Assembly (NCBI RefSeq): GCF_019703835.1
Contig: NZ_AP023055.1
Span: 434,001-498,000 of the forward strand
Source of the DNA: Thaumasiovibrio subtropicus
GTDB taxonomy: Bacteria > Pseudomonadota > Gammaproteobacteria > Enterobacterales > Vibrionaceae
Reading direction: 5' to 3'
DNA: 64,000 nucleotides
Shown here: positions 8,546 to 17,055 of the stretch, piece after piece
Layout of the letters: the number at the start of each line of letters is the position of its first letter
How positions within the stretch are numbered: position 1 is the first letter of the stretch
Translations under genes and position numbers: made by a program
Notes under the pieces: generated by a model
Told to the model about the DNA's origin: nothing
Databases searched by the model: none
What the model saw: only the letters and a program-made list of their open reading frames with translations

Positions 8546-10521
8546 GTGCAGTGCTTAAAGATGTCACGGATTTCATTAAGGACTTGTGGGTTGGCTATCG
8601 CATTTTCATTGTTCACTTGCTCACCATGCATGATCTTTTTAACTGCCAGTTCGACTAATTTTCCCGACTTGGTTCTAGGCATATCGCTGATGACAAAAAT
8701 TTGCGATGGCACATGGCGAGGCGAACAGTGCTCGCGTAGCGCCGCTTTTATCTTGTCGTGAAGGGTTGGCGCTAAAGTGTATGTATCTGCGAGTGCAACG
8801 AAGAGAATGACTTCTTCTGTCTCATTCCGTTGCAGACCAATGGCAAGGCTCTCCTTGATTTCGTTGAGCTGGTTAACAACGCGATAGATCTCAGCGGTGC
8901 CAATTCTGACGCCGCCAGGGTTTAACGTTGCGTCACTGCGGCCATAAAAGATCATGCCATCATTGATCGTCAGGCGAACTTCATCACCATGGTGCCAAAC
9001 CCCCGGCGATGTTGCCCAATAGGCATTGTGGTAGGCTTGGCCGTCATCGTTCCAAAAGCCGATTGGTTGATTCGGGAAGCTATTAATACAGGCAAGCTCC
9101 CCTTTTTTCTCTTTCACTGATTGATGGTGCTCGTTCATCACTTTCACGGCCATACCCAGCGCGCGACTTTGGCACTCGCCTCTAAACACGGGTGAGATTG
9201 GGTTTCCCAAGACAAAACAACCACAAATGTCGGTACCACCTGAGATGGAAGCGAGGTGCAAGTCGGTTTTAATATGGTGATAAACAAAGTCGAATTGGTA
9301 TGGATAGAGGACGGAACCCGTAGAACAGAGTGTTTTTAGATGGGTGAGGTTAACCGAATCCATAGGGTTGTAGCCGGTTTTTTGTAATGCCCCAAGGTAA
9401 CCAGATGCGGTTCCAAAGAGAGTGACCGCTCGCCTTTCCGCCAGTTGCCAGAGTGTACTCGGCTGTTGTAGCGGATGCCCATCATAGATGACGAGTGTTG
9501 CGCCACTCGCCAGCGCTGAGACCTGCCAGTTCCACATCATCCAACCACATGTGGTGTAGTAAAACAGCCTGTCATGAGGTTTAACATCGCAATGCAGCTG
9601 ATGCTCCTTTAAGTGATTAATCAAGGTGCCACCCACACCGTGAACGATACATTTAGGCTTTCCGGTTGTGCCCGAAGAGTACAGAACAAAGAGTGGTGCA
9701 TTGAATGCCAGCCGTTGATAGCGCATCGGGCGCGCTAAAAAGTGGTTGAAAATCTCATCCCAGCTCTGGACGGGCGAATCGAGATTGAAGTCTTCCTCTT
9801 GCTCGATATCGAGGTATTCGATTTGACATAGGGAGACGACGCTTTCTAATGCTTGCCATACTTGCTGGTTTTTTGCCGCCATTGGGTGCTGTTTGCCACC
9901 ATAGGGGTAGCCATCACAGCAAAATAGGACCTTTGGCGATACCTGTGCGAAGCGTTCGATGACGCTCTCTACCCCAAAGTCGGGTGAAGTGGATGTCCAA
10001 ATCGCCCCTAAGCTGGTCGTTGCCAACATCGCGATGATTGTCTGTGGGATATGGGGAAGATAACCAGCGACAACATCACCTTCTTTTACGCCTTGCTGTT
10101 GGAGCCATTGGCGCACAACCGAAACCCGGTCGCAGAGCTGTTGCCAAGTGAGTGTTTCTTGCTTGCCTTGTTCATTATCGAAGAGGATCGCGGGTTCGTC
10201 AGGCGAGCGAAAAGCGTGGGCGAGCAGGTTCTCTGCGTAATTTATTTTTGCATCCGGGAACCATTGTGTATCACGGCTTGCGACAAAGTCGCCGAACTTG
10301 GGCTTACCGTGCGCCGTTATCCGTCGCCCTCGCTCGCCGACAATATCGCAAAATGCCCATACTTCGGCCCAGAATAGGGTGTTTTGTTCAACAGACCAGG
10401 TGTGGAGTTGATGGTAGTCGTGAAACAACTGTTGATGTTGTTGGCTCAGTCTGACCATAAATTGATTGAGTCTAGAGTCGGTAATACGTTCGCGAGAAGG
10501 CATCCAGAGGCTGTCAGACAT
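8542..10521 (-). CDS. aacS: Acetoacetyl-CoA synthetase
   Basis: 659 residues; ligates acetoacetate to CoA using ATP (acetoacetate + ATP + CoA to acetoacetyl-CoA + AMP + PPi). Adenylate-forming family: P-loop YSSGTTGKPK at residues 281-290, GGTDICGCF in the middle, and a C-terminal PRTKSGKLVELAVKK with the catalytic Lys. The frame is open further upstream, but the start at 10521 (MSDSLWMPSRERI) has a strong RBS (GAGGAG) and matches the usual N-terminus. It is the last large gene of the minus-strand tyrosine operon and begins 19 bp after maiA. Fumarylacetoacetase yields fumarate and acetoacetate, so this enzyme recovers the acetoacetate for central metabolism. Confidence 0.93.
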   Translation of the reverse strand: MSDSLWMPSRERITDSRLNQFMVRLSQQHQQLFHDYHQLHTWSVEQNTLFWAEVWAFCDIVGERGRRITAHGKPKFGDFVASRDTQWFPDAKINYAENLLAHAFRSPDEPAILFDNEQGKQETLTWQQLCDRVSVVRQWLQQQGVKEGDVVAGYLPHIPQTIIAMLATTSLGAIWTSTSPDFGVESVIERFAQVSPKVLFCCDGYPYGGKQHPMAAKNQQVWQALESVVSLCQIEYLDIEQEEDFNLDSPVQSWDEIFNHFLARPMRYQRLAFNAPLFVLYSSGTTGKPKCIVHGVGGTLINHLKEHQLHCDVKPHDRLFYYTTCGWMMWNWQVSALASGATLVIYDGHPLQQPSTLWQLAERRAVTLFGTASGYLGALQKTGYNPMDSVNLTHLKTLCSTGSVLYPYQFDFVYHHIKTDLHLASISGGTDICGCFVLGNPISPVFRGECQSRALGMAVKVMNEHHQSVKEKKGELACINSFPNQPIGFWNDDGQAYHNAYWATSPGVWHHGDEVRLTINDGMIFYGRSDATLNPGGVRIGTAEIYRVVNQLNEIKESLAIGLQRNETEEVILFVALADTYTLAPTLHDKIKAALREHCSPRHVPSQIFVISDMPRTKSGKLVELAVKKIMHGEQVNNENAIANPQVLNEIRDIFKHCT

Positions 10522-10540
10522 AATGAACTCCTCATTACAC

Positions 10541-11161
10541 TTAAGGTTGATTCTCAGGGTGGGCCTCAATAAACGCCTCTTGTTCAATGCACAAGGCCTC
10601 GATGTCGAGCAGATTGGGGTAAGGGGATAGGTCAAACTCGAATCGGTGGGCGTTAAATAGCTGAGGTACCAAGCAGATATCGGCGAGTGTTGGTACATTT
10701 GCGCAACAGTAATGGGTTTTCCGGGCTTTTAATTGCGCTTCTAAGGCATCAAAACCACGTTTGAGCCAATGGAAATACCAAGTCATTTTTGTCTCTTCAC
10801 CTGCGAGTTGGCTGACATGATTGAGTACGCGTAAGTTGTTAAGTGGATGAATATCGCAACAAATCAATTGTGCGATGGCACGACAGCGTGCTCTGTCATG
10901 AGCCGAAGGGGGAAGCAGCCGCGGATAAGGGAAGGCTTCTTCTAGATATTCGATAATGGCCAGAGACTGAGAAATAGCACCATGTTTGGTCATTAACACG
11001 GGTACAGAGGCGTTTGGGTTTAGCCGCGTGAACTGGCTATCAAACTGCGCATCTTCGAGCAGTGGCACAGGGTGTTGCTGATAATCCAGACCTTTTAAAC
11101 CAAGCGCAATTCTCACTCGATAAGCCGCGGATGATCGTGGGTAATCGTAGAGCGTCAGCAT
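10541..11161 (-). CDS. maiA: Maleylacetoacetate isomerase (zeta-class GST)
   Basis: 206 residues. Converts 4-maleylacetoacetate to 4-fumarylacetoacetate using glutathione. The thioredoxin-like N-terminal domain begins LYDYPRSSAAYRVRIAL, the zeta-GST active-site loop (SSxxxRVRIAL; the commonest form has SSCS, here SSAA). NPNASVPVL and the Q-S segment (GAISQSLAIIEYLE) bind glutathione. The C-terminal helical domain has PTLADICLVPQLFNA. The length is typical. It sits between fahA (8-bp gap) and aacS (19-bp gap). Confidence 0.9.
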   Translation of the reverse strand: MLTLYDYPRSSAAYRVRIALGLKGLDYQQHPVPLLEDAQFDSQFTRLNPNASVPVLMTKHGAISQSLAIIEYLEEAFPYPRLLPPSAHDRARCRAIAQLICCDIHPLNNLRVLNHVSQLAGEETKMTWYFHWLKRGFDALEAQLKARKTHYCCANVPTLADICLVPQLFNAHRFEFDLSPYPNLLDIEALCIEQEAFIEAHPENQP

Positions 11162-11169
11162 GGCGTCTC

Positions 11170-12186
11170 CTAACGCTTTATTTGATGTGGCGGCGTTTGA
11201 CTAACAGGCTCACAAGCGATGACGCGTTGATTGATCTCGCCAAATAATGGCGCACCATCAGGGGGTGTCATCGTAATGGAGAGGTGATCACCCGGTTGTA
11301 AAAATGGCGTGGTTATTTCACCGTGTGTGATTTTCTCTAGCATACGCTTTTCAGCGAGGCAGCATGATCCGACACTGCTGTCCCGGTTTGAGATGGTGCC
11401 TGAGCCAATGATGGTGCCTGCGCCCAGAGCTCGGGATTTGGCGATGTGGGCGATCAACTGCGGGAAAGAGAAGGTCATATCTTGTCCGGCATTAGGGTGC
11501 CCAAAGTGTTCACCGTTTAGGGTGACTTGCATCTCTAAATGCAACTTGCCTTCGGACCAATGTTCACCCAGCTCATCAGGGGTCACGGCGATAGGAGAGA
11601 AGCTTGAGGTAGGTTTAGATTGGAAAAAACCAAACCCTTTTGCTAACTCATCGGGAATCAAGTTTCGCAACGAGATATCATTCACTAGCATGACTAACTT
11701 GATGTGTTGCGCTGCATCGTCTGCTGTCACGGCGATAGGTACGTCATCGGTAATGATGGCGAGTTCAGCTTCGAAATCCCAGCCCCATTCAGGGTTACGC
11801 ATTTCGATATCGCCATGTGGAGGGAGAAACCCATCCGACATACCCTGATAGACAAGCGGATTGACCCAGAAACTCGGCGGCATCTCTGCGCCTCTCGCTT
11901 TACGAACGAGTTCAATGTGATTGACATAGGCACTGCCATCAGCCCATTGGAAAGCACGAGGTAACGGGGAGTGACAATCGAGTGGGTTAAACTTAAAGGC
12001 AATTTCCGCTTTCCCGGCATTGAGTAACTCGTATTGATGCTGCAACTCTTGTTCAACCAAATGCCAATTGTCTAACGCAAACTGTAGCGTTGGCGCAATG
12101 TCGTGGACAAACATGGCAGACTGATGATCGCGAGAAACGAGGATCAGTTGCCCATCACGGCCATGGTTGAGCGAAGCGAGCTTCAT
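11170..12186 (-). CDS. fahA: Fumarylacetoacetase
   Basis: 338 residues, the short bacterial FAH form. Hydrolyses fumarylacetoacetate to fumarate and acetoacetate, the last step of the homogentisate pathway. The C-terminal FAA-hydrolase fold is visible: DFEAELAIITDD (metal-binding acidic residues), NDISLRNLIPDELAKGFGFFQSKPTSSFSP, and GSGTISNRDSSVGSCCLAEKR. It begins 31 bp after hmgA with an RBS (GGAGG) and ends 8 bp before maiA, so it is co-transcribed. TTTACATTGTAAA (12200-12212) just before the start is a near-perfect palindrome of unknown meaning. Confidence 0.93.
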   Translation of the reverse strand: MKLASLNHGRDGQLILVSRDHQSAMFVHDIAPTLQFALDNWHLVEQELQHQYELLNAGKAEIAFKFNPLDCHSPLPRAFQWADGSAYVNHIELVRKARGAEMPPSFWVNPLVYQGMSDGFLPPHGDIEMRNPEWGWDFEAELAIITDDVPIAVTADDAAQHIKLVMLVNDISLRNLIPDELAKGFGFFQSKPTSSFSPIAVTPDELGEHWSEGKLHLEMQVTLNGEHFGHPNAGQDMTFSFPQLIAHIAKSRALGAGTIIGSGTISNRDSSVGSCCLAEKRMLEKITHGEITTPFLQPGDHLSITMTPPDGAPLFGEINQRVIACEPVSQTPPHQIKR

Positions 12187-12217
12187 AGGTTACCTCCATT
12201 TTACATTGTAAATTGCC

Positions 12218-13354
12218 CTACTCAGGCTTCGTGGCCCCGGATTGCCATGAGGCCCAGTAAGACGTATTTTCGACTTTGGTTGCGGCATCTGTGACATCGA
12301 AAGGAACGCGACTATCTATCATGACGGCCACTTCGTCCGTCGCCGCTTTTTCGCCTTGATGTTGATACGCTTTGGGGTGTGGTCCATGTGTAAAACCGCA
12401 GGGGTGAAATGTCACCATTCCCGCATCGATGTTGTCGCGGCTAAAAAAGTTGCCTTGGTGGTAGAAGATCACTTCGTCGTAATCATCGTTATTATGAAAG
12501 AAGGGAACTTTTAATGCGTCAGGGTCTTGCTCTATCGGGCGCGGAACGAAGGTGCAAATCACAAAATCACGACATACAAAGGTCGAGTGCGCGGAAGGGG
12601 GCAGATGATAGCGGTGGCTCATCAAGGGGCGAATGTCACGCCAGTTGAGTTTCAAAGCGGTTACCTCACCTTTCCATCCAACAGCATCCAGTGGATTGTA
12701 AGGGTAGGTGATCACATTGATCTGATCGCGTGCTTTCAGTTTGACTTGCCAGACTTGGTGATCATCTTGCTGAGCGATGAAGGTGCTGTTAATGGCTGCG
12801 GGTACAAGTACGCCCGGATCAAAAATAGCGTGTTGACCGACAAGACCACGATCTGGCAGCTGATAGCTGTCACGGGTCGCTTCTATCAGCATTAGCAACG
12901 TCGTGTTTTGAGGCTCGATACGCCAGTTGGTTCCTCTCGGTATCAGCAGGTAATCACCTTCTTGATAACTAAGATGGCCGTAATCACAGAAGAGGTCACC
13001 TCTCCCTTGATGGATAAAAAGCATCTCATCACCATCGCCATTGCGTGCTAAATAAGGCATCGCTTGATTGCATTGCCAAAAGCGTAGTTTTAGGGCAGCG
13101 TTTTGTAGCAATATCGGCGCATCCCACACGGAATCGGCAGTGAGATCGAGTTTGAACGTATCAAACGCTTTAGGGCGGTGGGGGCCCTGCCACTGAGTCC
13201 AACCTGTTGGCATGTGACGATGATACATATGACTGGCGGGGCCGAAAAATCCGTCTCGCCCACATTCCCGCTCGTAACTGTTTTCAGGCAGGTTGCAATG
13301 GGCTTGGGAAGAAGCCTGCCCTTGTTTTAACGGAAATTGAAACCAACGTCGCAT
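12218..13354 (-). CDS. hmgA: Homogentisate 1,2-dioxygenase
   Basis: 378 residues; a non-haem Fe(II) ring-cleaving dioxygenase that turns homogentisate into maleylacetoacetate. The cupin core carries the likely metal ligands His287 and Glu294 (FFHNNDDYDEV) and His323 (THGPHP). The substrate-side segment SHMYHRHMPTGW is near residue 45. The frame is open upstream to 13543, but that N-terminus is unlike the family; the start at 13354 (MRRWFQFPL) has an RBS (AGGGGCG). It is shorter than the ~430-residue canonical form, as in a compact bacterial subgroup. First gene of the minus-strand operon. Confidence 0.88.
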   Translation of the reverse strand: MRRWFQFPLKQGQASSQAHCNLPENSYERECGRDGFFGPASHMYHRHMPTGWTQWQGPHRPKAFDTFKLDLTADSVWDAPILLQNAALKLRFWQCNQAMPYLARNGDGDEMLFIHQGRGDLFCDYGHLSYQEGDYLLIPRGTNWRIEPQNTTLLMLIEATRDSYQLPDRGLVGQHAIFDPGVLVPAAINSTFIAQQDDHQVWQVKLKARDQINVITYPYNPLDAVGWKGEVTALKLNWRDIRPLMSHRYHLPPSAHSTFVCRDFVICTFVPRPIEQDPDALKVPFFHNNDDYDEVIFYHQGNFFSRDNIDAGMVTFHPCGFTHGPHPKAYQHQGEKAATDEVAVMIDSRVPFDVTDAATKVENTSYWASWQSGATKPE

Positions 13355-13716
13355 AGTGAACGCCCCTAGAAATTCTCGTTGGACAAGCATCTTATTGTTG
13401 CTTGCGTGCAAGCTCCGCGTATCTAGCCCATCGGTGTTTGAGCTTTTATTGTCTAGATTGTTTATTGAAATATAGCTCAAAAATAACAATGTAAAATTTT
13501 TGTTACGAATTCGGCGAGTAAAGAGTGCGTGACGGGTTGGCAACTTATTCGTTGCTCGGCATAAGCTTATATCCTCAAGACGCAGGATTCAGAAGCAAAC
13601 TAGCGGCTAGAGTTCAAGGCAAAGGTGTGAAGGAATGGTTTTCCCCTTTCGAACAGGTTTAATGTCGAAGTGGGGCGCTAGTCGCTCGAGTGTAGGATTG
13701 AAGAGGAGGGCGCAAG
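13355..13716. promoter_or_regulatory. Divergent control region between hmgA and phhA
   Basis: This 362-bp gap carries promoters for the homogentisate operon (minus) and phhAB (plus). A weak match to the TyrR box (TGTAAA-N6-TTTACA) lies at 13490-13507 (TGTAAA, six T/A bases, GTTACG; four of six match in the second half). phhA has a strong RBS (GAGGAGGG at 13702-13709). No other clear signal was found. Confidence 0.4.
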
Positions 13717-14508
13717 ATGGCTAAGTACCATTCCAAACTCGTCGATAAACAGGGGTATGTTGATTGGGATGATGAGGAACACCAAGTTTGGACTACCTTG
13801 GTTTCTCGTCAAATACCGCTGGTCGAACAACGTGCCTGTCAGCCCTACATCGAAGGATTGAAATCGCTGGCACTCCCGATGGATTCTGTGCCACAACTGC
13901 CAGCCATTAATGCCGTATTGCAGCAAACGACGGGTTGGCGTTGCGCCCCTGTCCCTGCATTGATCAACTTCGATCGTTTCTTTGCTTTGCTGGCGGACAA
14001 ACAGTTTCCAGTGGCAACATTTTTACGCCATCGCGATGAAATGGATTACTTGCAAGAGCCCGACTATTTCCACGAGATTTTCGGGCATTGTGCCATGCTA
14101 ACCCATCCAGACTTTGCCGCGTTTACCGCCGCTTATGGCAAACTCGGCCTGAATGCCAGCCATGAGGAGCGTGTCTTTTTAGCCCGTTTGTACTGGTTTA
14201 CGGTGGAGTTTGGGTTGCTGAAAGAGGGGGATAAACTGAAAATTTACGGCGGGGGGATTCTCTCTTCCCCGGCAGAAAGTGTTTATGCACTGGAAAGCGA
14301 TCAAGCTGAACGTCAACTGTTTTCCGTGTTAGATGTATTGAGAACACCTTATCGCATTGATATTTTGCAACCCATCTACTTTTACCTACAGGATATTGCC
14401 GACCTCTATCGACTTAGCCAAGCGGATTTACGTCGTAAAGTTCAAGAGGCAAAACAGTTGGGCCTCTTTGCCCCTAAATTCGAACCAAAGGAGTCTGTCC
14501 ATGCTTGA
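13717..14508 (+). CDS. phhA: Phenylalanine 4-monooxygenase
   Basis: 263 residues, the standard size of the monomeric bacterial enzyme. Hydroxylates phenylalanine to tyrosine with O2 and tetrahydropterin. The iron site is visible: His119 and His124 (HEIFGH) and Glu164 (FTVEFGL). The pterin/substrate region YGGGILSSPAES is also typical. It overlaps phhB by 8 bp and diverges from hmgA. Phe is thus fed into the tyrosine and homogentisate route, although no tyrosine aminotransferase or 4-hydroxyphenylpyruvate dioxygenase is encoded in the window. Confidence 0.95.
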   Translation: MAKYHSKLVDKQGYVDWDDEEHQVWTTLVSRQIPLVEQRACQPYIEGLKSLALPMDSVPQLPAINAVLQQTTGWRCAPVPALINFDRFFALLADKQFPVATFLRHRDEMDYLQEPDYFHEIFGHCAMLTHPDFAAFTAAYGKLGLNASHEERVFLARLYWFTVEFGLLKEGDKLKIYGGGILSSPAESVYALESDQAERQLFSVLDVLRTPYRIDILQPIYFYLQDIADLYRLSQADLRRKVQEAKQLGLFAPKFEPKESVHA

Positions 14509-14836
14509 TACGTTGCGCTGTGAAGCGTGTTCATCGGATGCTGTTGCACTCACACACGAAGCGCAGACGGCGTTACTGGCATCGTTAGCCGATTGGGAAA
14601 TTGTTGTTGAAGCGGATATCCCCCGATTGCGAAAGTTGTATACCTTTAAGAATTTTAAGCTAGCTTGGGCATTTGCAAATCGGATTGCTGCCTTGGCGGA
14701 AGAGGAGTTTCACCACCCGACGATTGTGCTCGAGTGGGGAAAAGTCCATGTGGAATGGTGGAGCCACTCTTTGAAAGGGCTCCACAAAAACGATTTTATC
14801 TGTGCGGCGAAATCTGACCAATTATTGGATGAATAA
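14501..14836 (+). CDS. phhB: Pterin-4a-carbinolamine dehydratase
   Basis: 111 residues. Dehydrates the 4a-hydroxytetrahydropterin made by PhhA, recycling the cofactor. The conserved pattern EFHHPTIVLEWGKVHVEWWSHSLKGL contains the catalytic His pair and the WxxH region. The frame is open earlier, but the ATG at 14501 has RBS AAAGGAG (14487-14493) and gives the normal N-terminus (MLDTLRCEACSSDAVAL). The start overlaps the phhA stop, so the two are translationally coupled. Confidence 0.93.
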   Translation: MLDTLRCEACSSDAVALTHEAQTALLASLADWEIVVEADIPRLRKLYTFKNFKLAWAFANRIAALAEEEFHHPTIVLEWGKVHVEWWSHSLKGLHKNDFICAAKSDQLLDE

Positions 14837-15013
14837 CGTGAGCCGTTGCTGTTTTAAATACTCAAGCGTCTTGAAGTGACTTGAGTCTATGAGCCAACAA
14901 AAACGAGTTAGTAAAAAAAGAGTTAACAAAAAATAGCAATATCGGACAAGTTTCTCACCGCCCACACCGCGACAATGTTTAGGTAATCAACAGACTTAAA
15001 CAAGGAGAACGGT

Positions 15014-15880
15014 GTGGATTATTCTCAACCAGTCACCATTTCTGGACTGATGCGGCAGTATCCGCGCGCGATATTGACGACATGGAGCCTTGTCATTGTT
15101 GAAAATGGGCTAATGGTGCTCATTCCTCTTTTCCTCGGTTTTGCCATTGACGGTTTGCTCGTCAACCAATATGACGCTTTATTCGTGCTGATTGCTGTTT
15201 TTGCAGTGCTCATTACTGTCGCGGTGATTCGTAAGTTCATCGATACGCGTGCTTATGGCCAGATTCGCACGGCGATTTGCTTACACGTCGACAAGCGACA
15301 AAACGCACTCCCTGTCTCAGTTCGTACAGCTCGTCTCTCCATGGCCAGAGAGCTGGTGGACTTCTTAGAGGAAGACCTACCGCCACTCTTTACTGCTGTG
15401 ATTCAAATTGTCGCTTCGGTGGCGATCTTAGCCTCATTTTGTGGCGATCTTGCCATCAGCGCTGTCGCGACTGGGGTGCTGGCGATGCTGTTCTATAGCT
15501 TGTTTCATCGTCGGTTTGTGCAGTGCAATAGTGAACTCAACGATAAGGTTGAGCAGCAGGTTGAAGTCCTTAATTCAGGCCATCGTCCGACGCTGAAGCA
15601 GTATTTGCGAGCACTGTGCCGACGTGAAATTGCCTTGTCAGACACCGAAGCACTGCTCTATGGCGGGGTATTTACGGTTCAGTTAGGTTTCATTCTGTTC
15701 AATCTTTGGATGGCCACTGACATCGACGGTATTACTTCCGGCGCAATTTTCTCCATCCTTAGCTACTCCTGGGAATATGTTGAAGCCATGATTGTCTTGC
15801 CTATCGTGCTTCAGCAACTATCGCGCTTAGGGGAAATAACTGAGCGAATCAATACCTTGCCTCAAGTCAGGGAGCTTTAG
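15014..15880 (+). CDS. ABC transporter six-transmembrane domain protein without ATPase
   Basis: 288 residues of the ABC_membrane_3 type: an inner-membrane domain like that of an ABC exporter but with no nucleotide-binding domain. Hydrophobic segments are visible near residues 22-45, 54-72, 125-145, 146-165, 217-235 and 245-270. The GTG start at 15014 has RBS AAGGAG (15002-15007). The stop is 2 bp from the next gene (membrane-fusion protein), so it belongs to the RND efflux operon. No ATPase gene is nearby. Its role beside an RND pump is unknown; it may be a stand-alone membrane subunit or partner an ATPase encoded elsewhere. Confidence 0.75.
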   Translation: MDYSQPVTISGLMRQYPRAILTTWSLVIVENGLMVLIPLFLGFAIDGLLVNQYDALFVLIAVFAVLITVAVIRKFIDTRAYGQIRTAICLHVDKRQNALPVSVRTARLSMARELVDFLEEDLPPLFTAVIQIVASVAILASFCGDLAISAVATGVLAMLFYSLFHRRFVQCNSELNDKVEQQVEVLNSGHRPTLKQYLRALCRREIALSDTEALLYGGVFTVQLGFILFNLWMATDIDGITSGAIFSILSYSWEYVEAMIVLPIVLQQLSRLGEITERINTLPQVREL

Positions 15881-15882
15881 AA

Positions 15883-17055
15883 ATGAAAAAGTTACTCTCC
15901 ATAGCCACTTCGTTGATCCTGCCTGCATTTGTTGCCGGTGGTCTTTATTTTCAATCCTCTGGCGTGCAAACCGAACCAATGAATGACGCGCCTCCCGCCA
16001 TGATGCCAGTGACGGCAATCCGAGCTACGCCACAGAGTGTGACTTTGTCTCACACCGTGATAGGGATTACCCAGCCGCGTTGGAAAACGGCGTTGATCGC
16101 GCAAGTCGAGGGCGATGTGGCTGAGTATGATGCGCGCATTCAGCCGGGGACATTGGTCAAAGCAGGGCAGGTACTGTTGCAATTAGAAACGGTCCATTTG
16201 GAGGCCGAACTAGCCCAGATAAAAGGTGAAGTCGCTACTGCCAAATTAAACCTTGAACGAGAACGCCACGAACAAACGGTTGCGCAGACAATGCTAAAGG
16301 GCAAGTCTGCTTCGCAATATGCCCGAAGAATTCCACAAGTTGAGACGGCGAAAGCAGAACTCGCGGCGGCTCGCCAGCGATTTGAAAGTGCTAAAGCGCG
16401 ATTGGCGGATGCCACCATTGTGGCGCCGTTCGATGCCGTTGTGTTGGAAAACAGCGTCTCTCCGGGAGAATATGTACAAAGTGGCAATGTCCTGTTTGAA
16501 CTCGCAGCAAGTGAGTTCATGGACGTGATGGTGCCACTATCCGCGCAGACATGGCGACGCTTAGGGCAGGGGGTGCCGCAACAACAATTGAATGTTGAAG
16601 ATCGTCTGGGGCGTCGCTGGCCTGCTTCCGTGCGTTATCTTTCGCCAAAGTTTGATCCTCAAACTCGCCAGCGTCAGTTGGTGCTAACAGTGGCGTCGCC
16701 GTTTGAAGGTCAAAAGCGTCTACTTGCCGATCAACAGGTCAGTGTCACGGTCACGCTGCCAGCGCAAGAGGATGTGGTGTCCTTGCCCGTCAGCGCACTG
16801 ACGGAAGATGGCTATGTCTGGACTATTGGTGAAGGAGACACCTTGAGCCGCCAAGCGGTTGAAGTGCTCCAAGAAAGTCGCAAACAGGTTTGGGTTCGAT
16901 TCGAAGAGGATGCGGCGTTAGCCCGCGACGTTGTTGAGTTCCCTCTTAATTCAATGTTGATAGGGCAAAAAGTGCGCGTGCAGCTAGAAGAGGCGCAGCA
17001 TGAACGTCAGCTTGCTGACAGTCGCGACGCTAACGTGAAAGGAGAGCAAGGATGA
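15883..17055 (+). CDS. RND efflux periplasmic adaptor (membrane-fusion protein)
   Basis: 390 residues. One N-terminal hydrophobic segment (LLSIATSLILPAFVAGGLYF) has no lipobox, so it is probably an uncleaved anchor or signal peptide. It is followed by the lipoyl-like half (VEGDVAEYDARIQPGTLVKAGQVLLQLE), a helical hairpin (residues ~105-170), the second lipoyl half (ATIVAPFDAVVLENSVSPGEYVQSG) and a beta-barrel domain. It links the inner-membrane pump to an outer-membrane channel, which is not encoded in this operon. It overlaps the permease gene by 4 bp (ATGA). Confidence 0.88.
   Translation: MKKLLSIATSLILPAFVAGGLYFQSSGVQTEPMNDAPPAMMPVTAIRATPQSVTLSHTVIGITQPRWKTALIAQVEGDVAEYDARIQPGTLVKAGQVLLQLETVHLEAELAQIKGEVATAKLNLERERHEQTVAQTMLKGKSASQYARRIPQVETAKAELAAARQRFESAKARLADATIVAPFDAVVLENSVSPGEYVQSGNVLFELAASEFMDVMVPLSAQTWRRLGQGVPQQQLNVEDRLGRRWPASVRYLSPKFDPQTRQRQLVLTVASPFEGQKRLLADQQVSVTVTLPAQEDVVSLPVSALTEDGYVWTIGEGDTLSRQAVEVLQESRKQVWVRFEEDAALARDVVEFPLNSMLIGQKVRVQLEEAQHERQLADSRDANVKGEQG

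Noticed and set aside
12200..12212. TTTACATTGTAAA palindrome before fahA, considered as a TyrR box
   Set aside because: The half-sites are in the opposite order to the TyrR consensus and the spacing is wrong; it remains an unexplained palindrome.
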